Of a stretch of 16,119 nt of DNA, positions 5,607 to 12,202 are shown one piece after another. A program made the position numbers and the translations under genes. The notes under the pieces are model-generated. The model had not been told where the DNA came from and did no database searches. It saw nothing but the letters and a program-made list of their open reading frames with translations. Where the stretch lies: positions 1 through 16,119 of the forward strand of contig CAZJUG010000021.1 in assembly GCA_964549155.1 (NCBI GenBank). The letters are read 5' to 3'. Each line of letters begins with the position of its first letter. Within the stretch, counting starts at the first letter, position 1. The stretch comes from CAKZRD01 sp964549155 (lineage in GTDB: Archaea > Nanobdellota > Nanobdellia > Pacearchaeales > GW2011-AR1).

Positions 5607-6648
5607 TATAAACTGGATGTTTTCCTTTCAAAACTTTTGTGATAAATTTATCCCTTCCTTCGTAATAAATTCCATTTCCATCGTCATCATAAACCAGCTC
5701 TCCATTTTGTTTTTTATAAACAAATCTTTTAATAAAATCTTTTTCAACTTCTAAACCTGTTTTTTTGAAAATCTCTATATTTTTATCTCCTGTGAAACCT
5801 AAGATTGTCTTTCCGGTTTTATAAGAATAATTTTTCATAAAAGACATTAAAATTTTTCCATAACCCTTTCCTTTTATAACAGAGACAACACTACAAATTC
5901 CTCCGATAGTGTATTTTTTACCAAGATATTCTGCTGTGATGGGTCTCAATCCTCCAAGAGAAACAATTTTATTTTTGGCTTTTACAAAAAACCATAATGT
6001 TTCTGGTTCGTAGTCTTTTGAGAAATCTTTTTCTTCATCATTACCAAATTCAATTATTCTTGCCTTGTTTATTATGCCTTTTTGTGTCTTTGATAAACTC
6101 CTAGTCTTTATTATCTCTATTGAAATGGGATTTTTTAACTTTCTACCGAGAAAATTTTCTAGACGATTCATTTTATCAAGAATCTTATCTTTGTTATCAG
6201 TGGATCTTAAATATGCCTTTATATAGGACTTTTCTAAATGTTCAAATTTAAAAATCTTAATCTGGAGTCCATAAAAATTAGCTAAGTCGTGTTCCCTAGT
6301 GAATAAATTGTCCTCATTAAAACTCTCGTTACCTAAACCAACACTATCTATTTCTACTCTCAATTTGCCTTTTTTGATTATCATTGTTTCCCATTCAGGA
6401 TAATACTCAAATATAATCTTATTCTTTTTTAGTATAGAAACAATTTTTGGAAAAGTTTTCTTGTGATTTGGAATCATCAAATCAATATCATTAACATTCA
6501 TAGTTTTATCTTTCGTATGATAAAAATGAGCAAAACTTCCATAGACTACAGGTTCTGCTCCAACTTCCTTACAAAGCAAGATTATCCTTTTTGCAAAGGG
6601 AATCAGTCTTTCGAAGTGCCCCTTATTTTTTGGATATATACCTTTCAT
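5587..6648 (-). CDS. Nucleotidyltransferase-like domain fused to GNAT acetyltransferase
   Basis: A 353-residue two-domain protein. The N-terminal part (about 1-170) has a polymerase-beta-type nucleotidyltransferase pattern: YGSFAHFY at 36-43 (the GS motif), NDIDLMIP at 53-60 with the two carboxylates D54 and D56, and VEID at 98-101 giving a third Asp, D101. This resembles kanamycin-type or MNT-type transferases, which add a nucleotide to a small molecule or protein. The C-terminal part (about 175-353) is a GNAT N-acetyltransferase with ISLGG-like strand IVSLGGLRP (228-236) and the acetyl-CoA loop KGKGYGK at 259-265. I know of no characterised protein with this pair of domains. Its ATG overlaps the TGA of the H-cluster gene (ATGA, 6645-6648), so the two are co-translated. 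The 3' end overlaps the TatD gene by 20 nt. Confidence 0.75.
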   Translation of the reverse strand: MKGIYPKNKGHFERLIPFAKRIILLCKEVGAEPVVYGSFAHFYHTKDKTMNVNDIDLMIPNHKKTFPKIVSILKKNKIIFEYYPEWETMIIKKGKLRVEIDSVGLGNESFNEDNLFTREHDLANFYGLQIKIFKFEHLEKSYIKAYLRSTDNKDKILDKMNRLENFLGRKLKNPISIEIIKTRSLSKTQKGIINKARIIEFGNDEEKDFSKDYEPETLWFFVKAKNKIVSLGGLRPITAEYLGKKYTIGGICSVVSVIKGKGYGKILMSFMKNYSYKTGKTILGFTGDKNIEIFKKTGLEVEKDFIKRFVYKKQNGELVYDDDGNGIYYEGRDKFITKVLKGKHPVYINVLHW

Positions 6649-7514
6649 TTTCTAAAAATAATCCCCTCAATTCTTGAAAATAATCCTTTCTTTCTCTCTG
6701 GAATCTTTTCTCTTAGAGCATTTTTCATATAGTCCTTAACAAGCTTATGTTTTCTTCTAGTTGAGAGATTTTTGTTTGTACATGGACCTCCTATACAGCC
6801 CCCATTACAAAATGTCACATCTAAAAACTTTAAATTTTTATATTTCTTTGGATTCTTTTTTATTTTCAAAAGGAGTTTTTGAACATTTATCCAACCATCA
6901 CATATTTTATAATCTTTTCTTTTGAGAATATTTTTAATCTTAGCTGTTTTCGTAAGTCCCCCAGAAAGAGGATAAATTTTGGTATAATCATTATACAATT
7001 TATCGAATGTTACACATGAATCATCTTCTTTAATGTTTTTATGTTCAAAGAATACCTTTAATTGTTGATAATCTAAAACATAATCTATGTGGGGGGAATT
7101 ATTCGCTTCAGTTTTTTTCATGTGACAAGGAGAAATAAAAAATATCCTATGTTTTGGGCATAACTTTCTGCAAACTTTTCCCATAGCAGTCATAGGAGAG
7201 TCTATGGGGGCAATGTTTTCCTTAAAACATCCCAATTCAGGATTATTTTTTATAGATTCAACAATTCCTGGGCAGGTGGAAGATATACAAAGTTTTCTAG
7301 GATTTTCTTTTAAAATCCTATGATACTCCCTATTTACAATTTTTGCCCCAAATGTAACTTCAACCACCTCATCAAATCCTAAATCTTTAAGCTGATTTAC
7401 TATTGAAGGATATTTGAAATCTGTCAAGAACGATGGAGCAATCATTGCAACTTTTTTTATTTTCTTATCTGCAAGAATCTCTTCAATTTCGGAGATATTA
7501 TTTTTATTCACCAT
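6645..7514 (-). CDS. Stand-alone [FeFe]-hydrogenase-like H-cluster protein
   Basis: A 289-residue protein that matches only the catalytic domain of iron-only hydrogenases, without N-terminal ferredoxin-like modules. VAMIAPSF (22-29) and LGFDEVVEVTFGA (45-57) match the domain start. The first cluster loop is SSTCPG (78-83, C81), then SPMTAMGKVCRK (106-117), the second loop SPCHMKKTEA (128-137, C130), and the third loop FCNGGCIGGP (235-244, C236 and C240). All four H-cluster ligand Cys are therefore present. The extra Cys that relays protons in fast hydrogenases (TSCCP) is Thr80, and the third loop ends GGP rather than GGGQ. Both are features I associate with putative sensory or uncharacterised subgroups. 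It could make or sense H2 or carry another Fe-S site. A TTTATTAA box at 7541-7548 lies about 30 nt upstream. It is co-translated with the fusion gene that follows. Confidence 0.85.
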   Translation of the reverse strand: MVNKNNISEIEEILADKKIKKVAMIAPSFLTDFKYPSIVNQLKDLGFDEVVEVTFGAKIVNREYHRILKENPRKLCISSTCPGIVESIKNNPELGCFKENIAPIDSPMTAMGKVCRKLCPKHRIFFISPCHMKKTEANNSPHIDYVLDYQQLKVFFEHKNIKEDDSCVTFDKLYNDYTKIYPLSGGLTKTAKIKNILKRKDYKICDGWINVQKLLLKIKKNPKKYKNLKFLDVTFCNGGCIGGPCTNKNLSTRRKHKLVKDYMKNALREKIPERKKGLFSRIEGIIFRK

Positions 7515-7539
7515 CTCTTTTATTTTCCAAGGAGTAAGA

Positions 7540-7550
7540 GTTTATTAATG
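7540..7550 (-). promoter_or_regulatory. TATA-like box for the H-cluster operon
   Basis: Minus-strand CATTAATAAAC, centred about 30 nt before the ATG at 7514, in the 58-nt space after the ABC transporter. No Shine-Dalgarno site precedes the start, consistent with a leaderless mRNA. Confidence 0.4.
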
Positions 7551-7572
7551 TTTGTTCAGAATTATCAGAAGG

Positions 7573-9378
7573 TTATTTTATATATCCTCCTTTCTGAAAC
7601 TCCCACAACTTAGCATACTCTCCTCCTTCTGTAATCAATTCTCTATGGGTCCCTGTCTGGATAATCTTTCCTTTCTTCATTACTACAATCATATCTGAAT
7701 TCATAATAGTTGAAAGTCTATGGGCAATTATTATTGAGGTTCTTCCATTCATTAATTTTTCTAAATCTTTTTGAATTTCGTGTTCTGTCTCAGAATCTAA
7801 AGCAGAAGTTGCTTCATCCAGAACCAAAATTTTCTTATCTGCTAAAATTGCTCTTGCTATTGAAACTCTCTGCTTTTCTCCCCCTGAAAGCTTTACTCCT
7901 CTTTCACCGACTATTGTCTTTTCTTTATTCGGGAATGTTGCAATAATCTTATCTAACTGAGCAAACTTAATTGCCTGTAGAACTTCTTTTCTTTTTGCAT
8001 TCGGTTTAGAAAACTTAATATTGTTATATACTGTATCATCAAATAATATACATTCTTGGGGGACTATGGCCATTTCACTTCTTAGAGATTCTTGCTTAAC
8101 ATCTCGAACATCTTGCCCGTCTATAAATATCTGCCCTCCTTGGACATCATATAATCTATAAAGGATTTTCACTAGTGAAGTTTTCCCACAACCTGAATGT
8201 CCAACCAAGGCTACTTTTTTGTTTGCAGGAATTTTTAGGTTAAATTTCTTAAAGAGTTCTTTTTTCCCATAAGAAAAAGTTACATCCTCAAATTCAATTT
8301 TTCCCTGTTTTATCTCCAAAGGTTCAGCTTTTTGTTTATCAACAATTACTGGTTTTATTTCCCCATATTCAAACAATTCTTGGAAATCTGTCATCGCCCT
8401 ATAAAATCCTCTAATCCCATGAACAAAACTAAACATGTTCCCAATTATATTCCCATAAATAGTGTAAATAAAAGCAATCGTTCCGATTGTTAACTCTCCT
8501 TTCAAGAAAGAGATTATGGGGAAATAGATTAACAAAATTGTTCCTATACCCAGAATGATAATCTGCCCAGCATCAAACCAACGAAAATAGTTCCAATATT
8601 TTATCGCAGCAGATTTTGTTTTTTCAGCTAATGAGTTATACTTATTTTTGATGTAATTTTCCTTCCCAAAAAATCTTATGGAATCTATATTTGTAAATAT
8701 GTCTGAAATGTTCCCTTTTTCTGCATCTTCAAGGTTATTATACTCTGCTTTAGCATTCTTCTGGAGATTTTGTATAAATAAACTATACGAAACAAAGGCT
8801 ATTGCTATAAAAAGGATAACAATTGCTGGAGCCAAACTAAAGTAGGCTATTGAAAGTCCAACGGCGATTAATTGTACAATTAGGGGAATAAAACTAAATA
8901 CAAGAATGTCAGTCATTGTTTCTGATGCACTTGCACCCCTATTCATCCTTGAAATTAAAGATCCTGTTTTATGGGTTGTGTGAAACTGATGATCTAAGTC
9001 TAAAATATGATTGAAATATTTCTTTTTTATTTGTAGTATTATCTCTGAGTCCATTTTACTCAACAATCCTGTTTTTATCCATTCTCCAAATATCTGGATT
9101 ATATTCAGTAATATATAAGCAATCAAAACTCCTAGGAGAATTTGGATAAATGCAGTTTTCACGATTCCTCCGGAAAAAAAATCTGTTCCCCTATCGATTA
9201 TTATTTTATATAGAAATTTATCTACAACATAAGCTAGTTGGATTATAAGGATTATAAACAGAATCCAAAATGCTTCCATACGATTCTTCTTAAGAAAGCT
9301 CCAATAGATTTTAATATTTCTCTTAAAGTTTAATGGGGGTTTTCCTTTCTCTTTAGGGTTTTTGTTGTTTTTTATCAT
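7573..9378 (-). CDS. ABC exporter half-transporter (membrane domain fused to ATPase)
   Basis: A 601-residue type I ABC exporter subunit of the MsbA/LmrA-like kind, working as a dimer in the cytoplasmic membrane to pump lipids, peptides or drugs outward. The membrane domain (about 20-330) has about six helices, including FWILFIILIIQLAYVV and FIPLIVQLIAVGLSIAYFSL. The ATPase domain (about 360-595) is complete: Walker A GHSGCGKT at 393-400, Q-loop Q441 in VPQECILF, signature LSGGEKQR at 497-504, Walker B ILVLDEATSA at 517-526 with catalytic Glu, and switch His553 in IIAHRLST. The length is standard. It is alone in its transcript and lies 58 nt before the H-cluster operon on the same strand. TTTATATA at 9400-9407, about 26 nt upstream, points to a leaderless mRNA. 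The substrate cannot be predicted. Confidence 0.92.
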   Translation of the reverse strand: MIKNNKNPKEKGKPPLNFKRNIKIYWSFLKKNRMEAFWILFIILIIQLAYVVDKFLYKIIIDRGTDFFSGGIVKTAFIQILLGVLIAYILLNIIQIFGEWIKTGLLSKMDSEIILQIKKKYFNHILDLDHQFHTTHKTGSLISRMNRGASASETMTDILVFSFIPLIVQLIAVGLSIAYFSLAPAIVILFIAIAFVSYSLFIQNLQKNAKAEYNNLEDAEKGNISDIFTNIDSIRFFGKENYIKNKYNSLAEKTKSAAIKYWNYFRWFDAGQIIILGIGTILLIYFPIISFLKGELTIGTIAFIYTIYGNIIGNMFSFVHGIRGFYRAMTDFQELFEYGEIKPVIVDKQKAEPLEIKQGKIEFEDVTFSYGKKELFKKFNLKIPANKKVALVGHSGCGKTSLVKILYRLYDVQGGQIFIDGQDVRDVKQESLRSEMAIVPQECILFDDTVYNNIKFSKPNAKRKEVLQAIKFAQLDKIIATFPNKEKTIVGERGVKLSGGEKQRVSIARAILADKKILVLDEATSALDSETEHEIQKDLEKLMNGRTSIIIAHRLSTIMNSDMIVVMKKGKIIQTGTHRELITEGGEYAKLWEFQKGGYIK

Positions 9379-9399
9379 AGTAACTTCTGATTAGTTAGC

Positions 9400-9407
9400 T
9401 TTATATA
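9400..9407. promoter_or_regulatory. Shared TATA box between ABC exporter and acidic micro-ORF
   Basis: TTTATATA reads nearly the same on both strands. Its centre is about 26 nt from the ABC exporter ATG (9378, minus) and about 28 nt from the ATG of the micro-ORF at 9432 (plus), so one box could serve leaderless transcription both ways. Confidence 0.5.
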
Positions 9408-9431
9408 TTTGTTTGATTCACATTTTCGATT

Positions 9432-9509
9432 ATGATTAGTCAAATGATGGCTCGATTAGGCGAGTTTTCTATTGTGGAAGAGAGTGAAGACGAGGATGAA
9501 GAAGAGTAA
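9432..9509 (+). CDS. Possible 25-residue acidic microprotein
   Basis: A tiny frame: MISQMMARLGEFSIVEE followed by SEDEDEEE and TAA. The last ten residues are almost all Glu/Asp. The ATG sits about 28 nt from a good TATA-like box, as other starts here do, and the codons are clean up to a TAA. It is not part of a longer frame, because an in-frame TGA lies just upstream. A short helix with an acidic tail could be a protein-interaction peptide, but this may also be chance in a 142-nt spacer. There is no ribosome site. Confidence 0.3.
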   Translation: MISQMMARLGEFSIVEESEDEDEEE

Positions 9510-9520
9510 TAAGATTCCAA

Positions 9521-9850
9521 TTAGAACTTGCCTGTTGAAAACATTGATTCAGTTCTCTTTTGAATCTCTGTACGGTTTCTGATTAGATGCTTTATTAGAT
9601 CTTTTGGAATCTTTTTTCTATCCAATTCCGAAAAATCTTCCAGACTTATTCTATATGTCTCTCCAGGACCTTTTACATGTACATGTAATGGCAAATGTTC
9701 TGCTCTTCCAGCGGAAACTACATTTGGCCCAGGATATGCATAAAGTTTGTAATTTTGAAAATCAAATTCAATTCCTCCACAGAAAGTTCCACTAGGTACT
9801 CTCACTCCCATGCTCCTTAGAGATTCACAAAGATGAAGTACTTTTTCCAT
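9521..9850 (-). CDS. Small protein resembling the DUF4160 family
   Basis: A 109-residue soluble protein starting MEKVLHLCESLRSMG. The middle, YAYPGPNVVSAGRAEHLPLHVHVKG (begins about Y38, shown by its ends Y38 and G62), followed by ETYRISLEDFSELDRKKIPK and a helix ending in NRTEIQKRTESM, recalls the DUF4160 layout. That layout is a His-rich E-H-x-P-x-H-x-H-V strand, a beta strand, then a conserved helix with a K/R-x-E pattern. DUF4160 genes often sit beside DUF2442 genes and some occur with toxin-antitoxin loci, but no such partner is visible here. This is a resemblance by eye only. TTTATAAA (9872-9879) lies about 25 nt upstream, so the mRNA is probably leaderless. It is divergent from the unknown gene at 9944. 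Confidence 0.5.
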   Translation of the reverse strand: MEKVLHLCESLRSMGVRVPSGTFCGGIEFDFQNYKLYAYPGPNVVSAGRAEHLPLHVHVKGPGETYRISLEDFSELDRKKIPKDLIKHLIRNRTEIQKRTESMFSTGKF

Positions 9851-9943
9851 ATTTTCAGCAAACTGAAGAGATTTATAAACCTTTCTATTTGTAACTACTA
9901 TAGAGATACAAAGATTTAAAAAGGTGTTACATTTACTATTGAC
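9851..9943. promoter_or_regulatory. Divergent promoter of the DUF4160-like and unknown genes
   Basis: Minus-strand TTTATAAA (9872-9879) is centred about 25 nt from the ATG at 9850. Plus-strand TTTAAAAA (9915-9922) is centred about 26 nt from the ATG at 9944, preceded by a purine-rich GATACAAAGA that could be the BRE. Both spacings fit leaderless archaeal transcripts. Confidence 0.5.
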
Positions 9944-10546
9944 ATGGTAGAAAATTTAAGAGCTAGACTGAGCAAGGAATCTGGAATACAAGACTTAGCT
10001 AGAGCTATGGAAACTCCGTTTGAAATTGATGCTTATGATATGGGGGTAATAGGTTCCATTGCTTATTCTCCAGAATTGAGAAGATTCTACAAGGAGACTT
10101 GGGAAGCCTCACCAAAAAGAGGATACAAAACAGCATTGGAACCTGGCTCGGTTCCAGAAGCATTAGCATTAAGATTAACTCAACACGCATTACCTGAATC
10201 TGAGCAAGAGGCTAGAAGAATTTTAGATGGAATAGCAAGAACAATAACTAACCCAGAACTAACAAATGATGAAGCATCCAAACAACATGAAAGAATATAT
10301 TGGGTAGAAAACCCTCCCCACGAAAATTATATTATTTCAAATGCTGGCGCAAAAGTTTTAGACAAACTTGCAGAAAAGGTTCAGGAATTCTATTACTCCA
10401 AAGATTTGTTGTTACACAAACCCTCTTGGATATCTGATTCAGATTGGTTAGGAGAAAGTACTCAAGAGAGTATTCGTAGTCAAACTATCCATCATTTTAA
10501 AACACAATGGATGAATATGTCTAGAAGATTAATGCGGGGTGGTTGA
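9944..10546 (+). CDS. Uncharacterised soluble protein, 200 residues
   Basis: Not recognised. It begins MVENLRARLSKESGIQDLAR and has no membrane segment or signal peptide. It is mainly helical by composition, with recognisable patches: a Glu/Arg-rich segment around residue 85-100 (PESEQEARRILDGIARTI), a polar segment (IYWVENPPHENYIISNAGAK), a helix KVLDKLAEKVQEFYYSKD, and a C-terminal basic stretch (FKTQWMNMSRRLMRGG). The ATG at 9944 has a TATA-like box about 26 nt upstream, and the frame is clean to TGA at 10544-10546. Codon use looks a little richer in GC than the neighbours. Divergent from the DUF4160-like gene, it may be co-regulated with it. Confidence 0.65.
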   Translation: MVENLRARLSKESGIQDLARAMETPFEIDAYDMGVIGSIAYSPELRRFYKETWEASPKRGYKTALEPGSVPEALALRLTQHALPESEQEARRILDGIARTITNPELTNDEASKQHERIYWVENPPHENYIISNAGAKVLDKLAEKVQEFYYSKDLLLHKPSWISDSDWLGESTQESIRSQTIHHFKTQWMNMSRRLMRGG

Positions 10547-10582
10547 TAATGCCTATAGCTAAGGCAGGGGATTTGTAATCTT

Positions 10583-11341
10583 TTATGTTTTATTCTCAAA
10601 AAGAACCCCTATCGCAATCTTCCCATTATGAGAATTATAATCCCATTCATCTGCAAACTTGTTTGCTCTTTCTATATTGTGGCAGTCTGCAACTTTATAC
10701 ATCATTTTATCTAAATCATTCATTTCTGTATTAAAAATCAAACACTTTTGCATTATTTCGACATAAGAAAATCCTTTGTGTCTAATTGCTTGTTCTAAAA
10801 CTCTTGCTGTATCTTCGATATCGTATGCATTACATCTCGCGACAAATGTCGCTCCTGAAGCTAAAGCAAGTTTAATAGGATTTAATGGTGGGAATTTATT
10901 CCCTAATGGCTCTGCCTTGGTTTTTTCTCCTATCTGGGTTGTTGCAGTTGCTTGTCCGGTTGTCAAAGAAAAAGCCTGGTTCTGATGTACAACCAATGTC
11001 ACATCCTTATTGAATCTAAATGCCTGAATGAAGTGTTCCAATCCTTCAGAATATGCTGCTCCGTCCCCCTGAAAAGCCAAAACATTCAATTTAGGGTTTC
11101 CCATCTTGATTCCTTCGGCTAATGGAACAACTCTCCCATGAAGACCATAAACTCCCGAAAGATTAAGATAATCAAAAATCTTTGAATTGCAACCAATGTC
11201 TGTCGCAATACAAAACTCTTCCCGTTTGTATCCTTTTTTTATCAAACTTTCAATCGTTTTTTTCACAGATTCTAGAATCATAAAGTTCGGACATCCAGGA
11301 CACCAAGTTATTGGGAAAGAGGATTTTATTGGAAGTGTCAT
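10583..11341 (-). CDS. 2-oxoacid:ferredoxin oxidoreductase, beta subunit
   Basis: A 252-residue thiamine-diphosphate and [4Fe-4S]-binding subunit. With the alpha/gamma protein encoded upstream it oxidises a 2-oxoacid (pyruvate, 2-oxoglutarate or a branched-chain acid) plus CoA to acyl-CoA, CO2 and reduced ferredoxin. Visible motifs: WCPGCPN (13-19, C14 and C17), C51 in DIGCN, HGR at 68-70, the thiamine-binding GDGAAYSEGLEHFI from G92, HQNQAFSLTTGQ (119-130) where family members have the Mg/thiamine Asn, and C200 in MQKC. Four Cys (14, 17, 51, 200) are the expected cluster ligands, so the subunit looks active. Substrate is unclear; length and motifs resemble the 2-oxoglutarate and branched-chain type. 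It is last in a five-gene operon and its ATG overlaps the preceding stop by 1 nt (TAATG). Confidence 0.92.
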   Translation of the reverse strand: MTLPIKSSFPITWCPGCPNFMILESVKKTIESLIKKGYKREEFCIATDIGCNSKIFDYLNLSGVYGLHGRVVPLAEGIKMGNPKLNVLAFQGDGAAYSEGLEHFIQAFRFNKDVTLVVHQNQAFSLTTGQATATTQIGEKTKAEPLGNKFPPLNPIKLALASGATFVARCNAYDIEDTARVLEQAIRHKGFSYVEIMQKCLIFNTEMNDLDKMMYKVADCHNIERANKFADEWDYNSHNGKIAIGVLFENKT

Positions 11342-11718
11342 TAGCTATACTCTGCCTCCTCTTCTTCAGATTCCCATGGAAATATTATCCAATCTTCTTC
11401 TTTTTCCTTTTTTTCTACAAACCAATCTGGTTTTGTCTTTGTCCAATCTGTAGAATACAATGTTGCAATTTTCTTATTTTTTATTCTTTCTAATGTAAAT
11501 CCCTTATCACTTATGTCATCAACAATTAGACTATTCATAGTCGGATATAATAAGACTGGAAGTTTTAATTTATGACTCATGCTTACTGCAATTGGAAGAC
11601 CTCCCCGCGGGATACCATAAATCCCATCAAAAGTCAATTCAGATTTTTTTATTTGTTCTGCTAATTTCTCCATCAATTCCTCAACTTTCTCCCAAGTTAT
11701 TTTTATTTTGTTTACCAT
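11341..11718 (-). CDS. Short phosphoribosyltransferase
   Basis: A 125-residue type I phosphoribosyltransferase, which joins a base to PRPP in nucleotide salvage; purine (xanthine/hypoxanthine/guanine) is the likely substrate type. GIYGIPRGGLPIA (32-44) is the glycine-rich loop that binds pyrophosphate. SLIVDDISDKG (63-73) is the PRPP signature with the two Asp. A W-E region near the end (EEDWIIFPWE) is found in Gpt/archaeal purine enzymes. It is shorter than the 150-200 residues usual for such enzymes and ends in an acidic tail SEEEEAEYS, so the C-terminus is reduced. A Shine-Dalgarno GAGGT lies 7 nt before the ATG. It sits inside the oxidoreductase operon between the membrane genes and the beta subunit, an unexpected place; a metabolic link is not obvious. 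Confidence 0.82.
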   Translation of the reverse strand: MVNKIKITWEKVEELMEKLAEQIKKSELTFDGIYGIPRGGLPIAVSMSHKLKLPVLLYPTMNSLIVDDISDKGFTLERIKNKKIATLYSTDWTKTKPDWFVEKKEKEEDWIIFPWESEEEEAEYS

Positions 11719-11960
11719 TTCTTCAACCTCTTTTCATTTATTCTTATTAGTCCAATTATAGCAGAGATTATAAATACTCCTTGAAGAATTATGAAGACTA
11801 TGTCTTTTAGATAAATGCTATAAACTAAAAGACAAATCCCCCCTAAGATTAAAAGAGGATAAGTGTATCTCCTTCGGATTTTCAAGGAGCTTGAGACTAA
11901 TGAAGTTCCAACTATTATTAAAAGGAGGCCAATGATTGAGATTAGGGTGTAGAGATTCAT
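11712..11960 (-). CDS. Small three-helix membrane protein (CBU_0592-like)
   Basis: An 82-residue protein. Likely helices at about 3-24 (ending SSSLK), 32-50 and 53-70, with a basic loop KIRRRYTY and a basic end NEKRLKKW. The GGICLLVYSIYLKDIVFIIL stretch recalls small CBU_0592-type membrane domains, where a Gly-rich helix is followed by a short loop and a further hydrophobic helix. That is a guess by eye. It overlaps the phosphoribosyltransferase start by 7 nt and the upstream gene by 4 nt (ATGA, 11957-11960), so it is translated as part of the operon. Its role beside an oxidoreductase is not known to me. Confidence 0.6.
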   Translation of the reverse strand: MNLYTLISIIGLLLIIVGTSLVSSSLKIRRRYTYPLLILGGICLLVYSIYLKDIVFIILQGVFIISAIIGLIRINEKRLKKW

Positions 11961-12202
11961 TTTAATTTTTTAGGTCTACCTCGCTTGATTAATTGAATTT
12001 TTTTTAAAATTTTATAAATCCAAAAAACCAGGAATAAAAAAATTAAGGAACAAAGAATAAATGTAATAAAACTCAAATCAGAATAATCCTCTGAGATCAT
12101 ATTAAAATAAGATCCTACCCAAAAATTACCTACAGCACCACCGACAATTCCAGAAAGGATTCCCAACCAAAAAATCATCTTTTCATTTTTATTGAAGCTC
12201 AT
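11957..12202 (-). CDS. Small two-helix membrane protein in the oxidoreductase operon
   Basis: An 81-residue protein, family not recognised. Helices at about residues 9-30 (MIFWLGILSGIVGGAVGNFW) and 44-64 (LSFITFILCSLIFLFLVFWI), with a short loop GSYFNMISEDYSD between and a very basic tail KKIQLIKRGRPKKLK that would lie inside the cell. GRPKK recalls an AT-hook-like basic peptide but is more likely a topology signal. GGGGAGG (12211-12217) is a good Shine-Dalgarno site 8 nt before the ATG. It overlaps the stop of the alpha/gamma gene by ATGA (12199-12202). Confidence 0.6.
   Translation of the reverse strand: MSFNKNEKMIFWLGILSGIVGGAVGNFWVGSYFNMISEDYSDLSFITFILCSLIFLFLVFWIYKILKKIQLIKRGRPKKLK

Noticed and set aside
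10552..10566. Weak inverted repeat GCCT...AGGC after the unknown 200-residue gene
   Set aside because: Only four base pairs and no T-run directly after it.
11957..12202. AT-hook DNA-binding protein suggested by GRPKK
   Set aside because: The peptide follows two strong membrane helices; a cytoplasmic basic tail explains it better.
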